The translations under genes and the position numbers were made by a program. Positions 25,430 through 28,321 of a stretch of 28,321 nucleotides of DNA are shown one piece after another. Origin of the DNA: a virus. How positions within the stretch are numbered: position 1 is the first letter of the stretch; every line of letters starts with the position of its first letter. Under the pieces are notes generated by a model, which saw only the letters and a program-made list of their open reading frames with translations, searched no databases and was not told the DNA's origin. Location: positions 1-28,321 of IMG/VR virus record IMGVR_UViG_3300007523_000062; one strand, given 5' to 3'.

Positions 25430-26722
25430 TTATATTGCTTTAGATTTAACAATTTCAACATTATTAAATTTAGCTAATTTTTTATCATACATACCTTCTC
25501 TAAATATGCCACCATTCATAGTTCCTTTAAATGTACCCTTACCATATACATAACAGTCAGTAGCGACACACGTTCCATGTACATATGACCCATCTAGCTT
25601 TGAAGAGTTTATTTGAGTACCTTTGTAAAAATTACAATAGTGAATATCAGAGCCATTAACATCGCATGAATATATATCGCAATTCTTGAATTCTCCTGTT
25701 AAAAAACAATTAATAAATTCATATCCTACTAAATCAACACAGTATTCAAGTCTACCGCCATTAACCTGTATTTTACCTGAATCTGAGTCATAGTTAATAT
25801 GTCCCTTTGAAAGATCTCCAAATGTGAATAATCTAATAACCGCATGTTTAACACTTGGCCAATAAAGATCTACAATCCTTGGATCTTCTTTTAAATCAAC
25901 AGTAAACTTAACATCCTTCCAATTATCTTTAATTGTCTTCCAATCCTTTCTAGCATCAATAATACGTTTATTTTCAGCAACTATCCTTTTAAGTTCAATT
26001 GAATTTAAAGTGTTAAACTCATTATTTTCTGATGAATTCCATATTTGCAATAGAAATTGGTCTAGAAGGTACAATATAGTTGATGTCTTCTTATGCCAAT
26101 CGGATCCTCCTATATACCTAAATTCAAGATAATTTTTATGTCTCTTGTCAAAATTAACGCCGTAATACTTAGAGTCAGGATATGTAAAGTTTTGTTGGTT
26201 TATATGATTACCATCAAAAAAGTAAGTATCTTCTTTTGGTATAATAAACTTAATAGATTTAGCGTATGCAGAATTTTCTCTTTTTGGAAAAAACTTAAAC
26301 ACTTGTTCTTCATTAAAATCTAAAATGAATTTAAGAACATTCATTTTAGAGATTCTGTATTTATTATCAATCTTAGATTTGTCAAAAGAAAGGTTTAAGT
26401 GAATTGATGTTCTATCATTCGTAGATCCATTTTCTTCTATCCACTGACATACATTAATAATCATTAGTCGCGCTGCATTATATGGAAGAGCGCCAGTTAC
26501 AAGTTCTAGCAGTTTTGCGCCTCCAGACATGTCTGGCTCTATTTTAAACGAGTCCTGTGTTACTTCAAAGTCACTATGTGCTTTAGTTTCAACATGAATT
26601 GTTTTGCCAAGCAGAACCGCTAGTTTTTTTGCAGTCTCATCTGCACTGAAATTTGAGAAAAATTCGAATTCAACCCCGCAAAGGGCATTTTGAAGAATGT
26701 GTACTGAATTAATATGATTCAT
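25430..26722 (-). CDS. Amidoligase-like (glutamine-synthetase fold) protein with Cys-rich pentapeptide-like tail
   Basis: Residues ~14-215 carry marks of the COOH-NH2 ligase (amidoligase) family: GVEFEFF (16-22, E18 and E20), D64 in KIEPDMSGG, LLELVTGALPYNAA (71-84, E73), H108 in SIHLNLS, and YLEFRYIGG (198-206, E200 and R202). These enzymes use ATP to join a carboxylate to an amine; the substrate here is unknown. Residues ~335-405 are built of five-residue steps (EFKNC, DIYSC, DVNGS, DIHYC, NFYKG), a pentapeptide-repeat or beta-helix-like tail with seven cysteines between 328 and 390. The gene sits among virion genes, so a role in modifying a virion protein or the cell wall is possible. Active-site assignment is by pattern only. 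Confidence 0.65.
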   Translation of the reverse strand: MNHINSVHILQNALCGVEFEFFSNFSADETAKKLAVLLGKTIHVETKAHSDFEVTQDSFKIEPDMSGGAKLLELVTGALPYNAARLMIINVCQWIEENGSTNDRTSIHLNLSFDKSKIDNKYRISKMNVLKFILDFNEEQVFKFFPKRENSAYAKSIKFIIPKEDTYFFDGNHINQQNFTYPDSKYYGVNFDKRHKNYLEFRYIGGSDWHKKTSTILYLLDQFLLQIWNSSENNEFNTLNSIELKRIVAENKRIIDARKDWKTIKDNWKDVKFTVDLKEDPRIVDLYWPSVKHAVIRLFTFGDLSKGHINYDSDSGKIQVNGGRLEYCVDLVGYEFINCFLTGEFKNCDIYSCDVNGSDIHYCNFYKGTQINSSKLDGSYVHGTCVATDCYVYGKGTFKGTMNGGIFREGMYDKKLAKFNNVEIVKSKAI

Positions 26723-26739
26723 TGATTTTATCCCGAAAA

Positions 26740-26759
26740 TATATTTTAAATATATATCC
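26740..26759 (-). promoter_or_regulatory. Candidate late promoter GGATATATATTTAAAATATA
   Basis: This minus-strand motif lies in the 54-base gap before the amidoligase gene and ends 17 bases from its ATG. It matches the motif at 13023-13042 at 18 of 20 positions. The different distance to the start codon at each site argues for a promoter element. Confidence 0.45.
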
Positions 26760-26776
26760 TCTAAAAATTATCAGTA

Positions 26777-27607
26777 TTAGATGCTATTGATAGCTTGCTC
26801 TATTTTATTTTGAATTTTAGCATTATTTTTAGAAATAACATCAATCCATTGTTGCAAACTTTTAATATTCATATATTTCCAATGAGATATATTGTATTGT
26901 TTTGACTTTTCACGTTCTGCATTAAAGAAATTCTCATCGTCATTATAATTTCCTGCAGCGCCTCTACCCAATATTACATCCCATGTAGGCCACTCTGAGT
27001 GTGGTTTGTTTTTTAAAGAACCATCTCCTTCTAAATATTTTTGCCAAATTTCTTCATCATTAAATTTAGAATTTATAGATATTATTTCCAGGTTTTTCTC
27101 TATTTGTCTATTATTAATTTCTACTTCTTTATTTAATTTTTCAAGTTTTGTTAGCTTCTTAATTTTATCTCCATATTCTTTAGTATCAGCGGTTTGGCCA
27201 GTGATCGGTAAATCTGTTGAAGTGATATATCTGTAATGTGCGATCTGAATATTAAAACCTCCGGCGATAATAACCTCGGTACTCAAACTATATGCAATAC
27301 CATCCCTTTGAATCTGTGCAGATATTTCTAAATTGCCTTTTCTAGAATGGCTTGCGCTTATTGATATGAGTGAATCTGAGGGCAATGTATATTTTTCTAT
27401 AGATTTAACCATGTCAAAGATTATGTTTAATCTAGTTAATTCCCTGTCATAAGATGTAAATACCATGTCGGATTTCTCCAAGTAGTATGCTTCAGTTTTA
27501 TTAACTAAATCTAAGATTGATGGTTCCAATGTGTCTAAAATAACGTTAATTATTCTGCCGCTATTCGATTCATTGATAAAATGCTGATATGTCTTTAAAT
27601 TACCCAT
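26777..27607 (-). CDS. Putative head-internal protein with capsid-targeting-like N-terminus
   Basis: The 276-aa protein begins MGNLKTYQHFINESNSGR. K5-T6-Y7-Q8-x-F10-I11 matches the T4 internal-protein targeting core (KTYQ-x-FI), and I11-N12-E13 before S14 fits the T4 prohead-protease rule. The rest is alpha/beta. There is a helical N-terminal half, strands at about 80-125 (ISISASHSRKGNLEISAQIQ, then AGGFNIQIAHYRYI), a coiled-coil helix (about 145-178, KLTKLEKLNKEVEINNRQIE) and a Trp-containing C-terminal part (PHSEWPTWDVILGRGAAGN). I recognise no enzymatic family. It is the first gene after the terminator at 27644-27672, so it starts a transcript. It could be an ejected effector, a core scaffold protein or a structural protein. 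Confidence 0.5.
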   Translation of the reverse strand: MGNLKTYQHFINESNSGRIINVILDTLEPSILDLVNKTEAYYLEKSDMVFTSYDRELTRLNIIFDMVKSIEKYTLPSDSLISISASHSRKGNLEISAQIQRDGIAYSLSTEVIIAGGFNIQIAHYRYITSTDLPITGQTADTKEYGDKIKKLTKLEKLNKEVEINNRQIEKNLEIISINSKFNDEEIWQKYLEGDGSLKNKPHSEWPTWDVILGRGAAGNYNDDENFFNAEREKSKQYNISHWKYMNIKSLQQWIDVISKNNAKIQNKIEQAINSI

Positions 27608-27621
27608 GTTTTATTTATCTG

Positions 27622-27633
27622 TTAATTATATGT
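27622..27633 (-). promoter_or_regulatory. Leader motif ACATATAATTAA after the terminator
   Basis: On the minus strand ACATATAATTAA sits between the terminator and the ATG of the 276-aa gene, followed by CAGATAAATAAAAC. A promoter is expected here because the upstream transcript ends at the hairpin. The motif shares TATAATTAA with the other candidate sites. Confidence 0.35.
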
Positions 27634-27643
27634 AAATATAAAC

Positions 27644-27672
27644 AAAAAAGCCCATATAAAAAAATATGGGCT
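27644..27672 (-). terminator. Rho-independent terminator of the S1-domain gene
   Basis: On the minus strand AGCCCATAT, a six-T loop and ATATGGGCT form a perfect 9-bp stem, followed by five further Ts. It begins about 30 bases after the stop of the S1-domain gene. On the plus strand there is no T-run after the stem, so it works for leftward transcripts only. Confidence 0.88.
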
Positions 27673-27702
27673 CTAATATTTTCAAAAAGTTATTAACATT
27701 TT

Positions 27703-28321
27703 TTATAGTTTCAAGAACACCTTTCTAGTGGAAACATCTATACGCGTAATTTGAACTGTTATGTTATCACCATTCACTAGAGAATCTATTTTAATTTCGT
27801 CTGGCAATTCCGATACATGAAGTAATCCAATAATGCCTGCTCCAATATCTACAAATACCCCGTATTCTTTAATGGATTTAATAGTTCCTCTTACCTCTAC
27901 TGGAAATGCAGTATACCTTGTAATAACATCAGCCCATGGGTCTATTATTTCAACATGTTCAAGTTGAGTAAGCATGATTTTAGTATCACTAATTACTTCT
28001 TTTACTCTGAACTCAATAATATCGCCTGGGTTAATTTCTCTATTTTGTTGTTTTTTAGCCATTTCTGGATTTAAGTCGTTTGTGTATATCATTCCTGTTA
28101 AACAATTGTCAAACCCAACAAACACACCATATTTAGTAGAACCTGTAACCACTCCTTCTTTCATTTCTCCATAATTGTTTATAAGGTTCTCAACTGCACC
28201 TGGAATCAACGCCTGTAAATATTTTCTATGTGATACTATTACTGTTCCTTTTTCTGGAGAGTAGCTCATTGGAACAACATATAACTGTGTATTAATTAAT
28301 ACATCAAAGTATACTAGTTTA
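27703..28321 (-). CDS. Multi-S1-domain RNA-binding protein (5' end outside window)
   Basis: Two complete S1 domains are visible. Counting from the Met codon at 28269, the first covers ~34-105 (EGVVTGSTKYGVFVGFDNCL, then TGMIYTNDL) and the second ~122-188 (VEVRGTIKSIKEYGVFVDIG, then GLLHVSEL). The Y-G-V-F-V and G-[ML]-[IL]...[ND/SE]-L patterns are characteristic of ribosomal protein S1 repeats. The frame stays open past that Met to the edge of the window (17 more codons, beginning KLVYFDV), there is no A-rich leader before the Met, and VSHRK looks like the end of an earlier S1 repeat. The gene therefore starts outside the window. A phage S1-like protein could steer ribosomes to phage mRNA or act in RNA turnover. 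Followed by a terminator. Confidence 0.85.
   Translation of the reverse strand, partial: KLVYFDVLINTQLYVVPMSYSPEKGTVIVSHRKYLQALIPGAVENLINNYGEMKEGVVTGSTKYGVFVGFDNCLTGMIYTNDLNPEMAKKQQNREINPGDIIEFRVKEVISDTKIMLTQLEHVEIIDPWADVITRYTAFPVEVRGTIKSIKEYGVFVDIGAGIIGLLHVSELPDEIKIDSLVNGDNITVQITRIDVSTRKVFLKL

Noticed and set aside
25430-25720. Separate Qnr-like pentapeptide protein
   Set aside because: The repeats are in frame with and continuous to the amidoligase part and irregular, so they are a domain of the same protein.
28267-28269. ATG at 28269 as the start of the S1-domain protein
   Set aside because: The frame is open to the window edge, no leader precedes this ATG, and the upstream residues continue an S1-type repeat.

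Overview
The window looks like part of the late (virion structural) region of a large contractile-tailed, T4-type phage, probably infecting a member of the Bacteroidota. The tail-baseplate homologies (a gp25-like protein, a gp6/baseplate-J protein and a gp7/gpI-like wedge protein in order), the collagen-plus-collar fibre proteins and the RuvC-like resolvase point to a myovirus. The strong A/T bias, the absence of Shine-Dalgarno sequences and the A-rich leaders in front of almost every ATG suggest a Bacteroidota host. The host is an inference; no integrase, transposase, tRNA or bacterial housekeeping gene is visible.

All 20 genes that I accept lie on the minus strand, so the window is transcribed from high to low coordinates. 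Genes are packed with gaps of 1-30 bases or TAATG stop/start overlaps. The exceptions are about 95 bases at 27608-27702 (a clear hairpin-T terminator), 69 bases at 13015-13083 and 54 bases at 26723-26776. At the right edge is a multi-S1-domain RNA-binding protein that is cut by the window boundary. After its terminator come a protein with a T4-like capsid-targeting N-terminus (276 aa), an amidoligase with a cysteine-rich pentapeptide-like tail, and a probable neck/virion protein. The baseplate module follows: gp25-like, gp6-like, a small 89-aa protein and a gp7-like protein. Then come a small fibre-type protein (192 aa) and three large unrecognised structural proteins (645, 1224 and 1486 aa).

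The left third carries two paralogous collagen/tail-collar fibre proteins (746 and 430 aa), a single-pass membrane protein that may be spanin-like (271 aa), another large virion protein (696 aa) and a probable tail-tube-fold protein (183 aa). Two further small proteins start with capsid-targeting-like sequences (97 and 122 aa). The last gene is a RuvC-like resolvase, followed by three tandem copies of a 35-bp noncoding repeat.

The most interesting observations are: (i) three unrelated proteins share a T4 internal-protein-like N-terminus followed by an [I/L]-N-E site before a small residue, which predicts packaging into the head, cleavage by a gp21-type protease and perhaps injection into the host; (ii) an amidoligase fused to a Cys-rich repeat domain inside the structural operon; (iii) a recurrent leader motif GATATATAWTTAAA at variable distances from start codons, a candidate late promoter; (iv) a common N-terminal docking motif in three fibre-type proteins.
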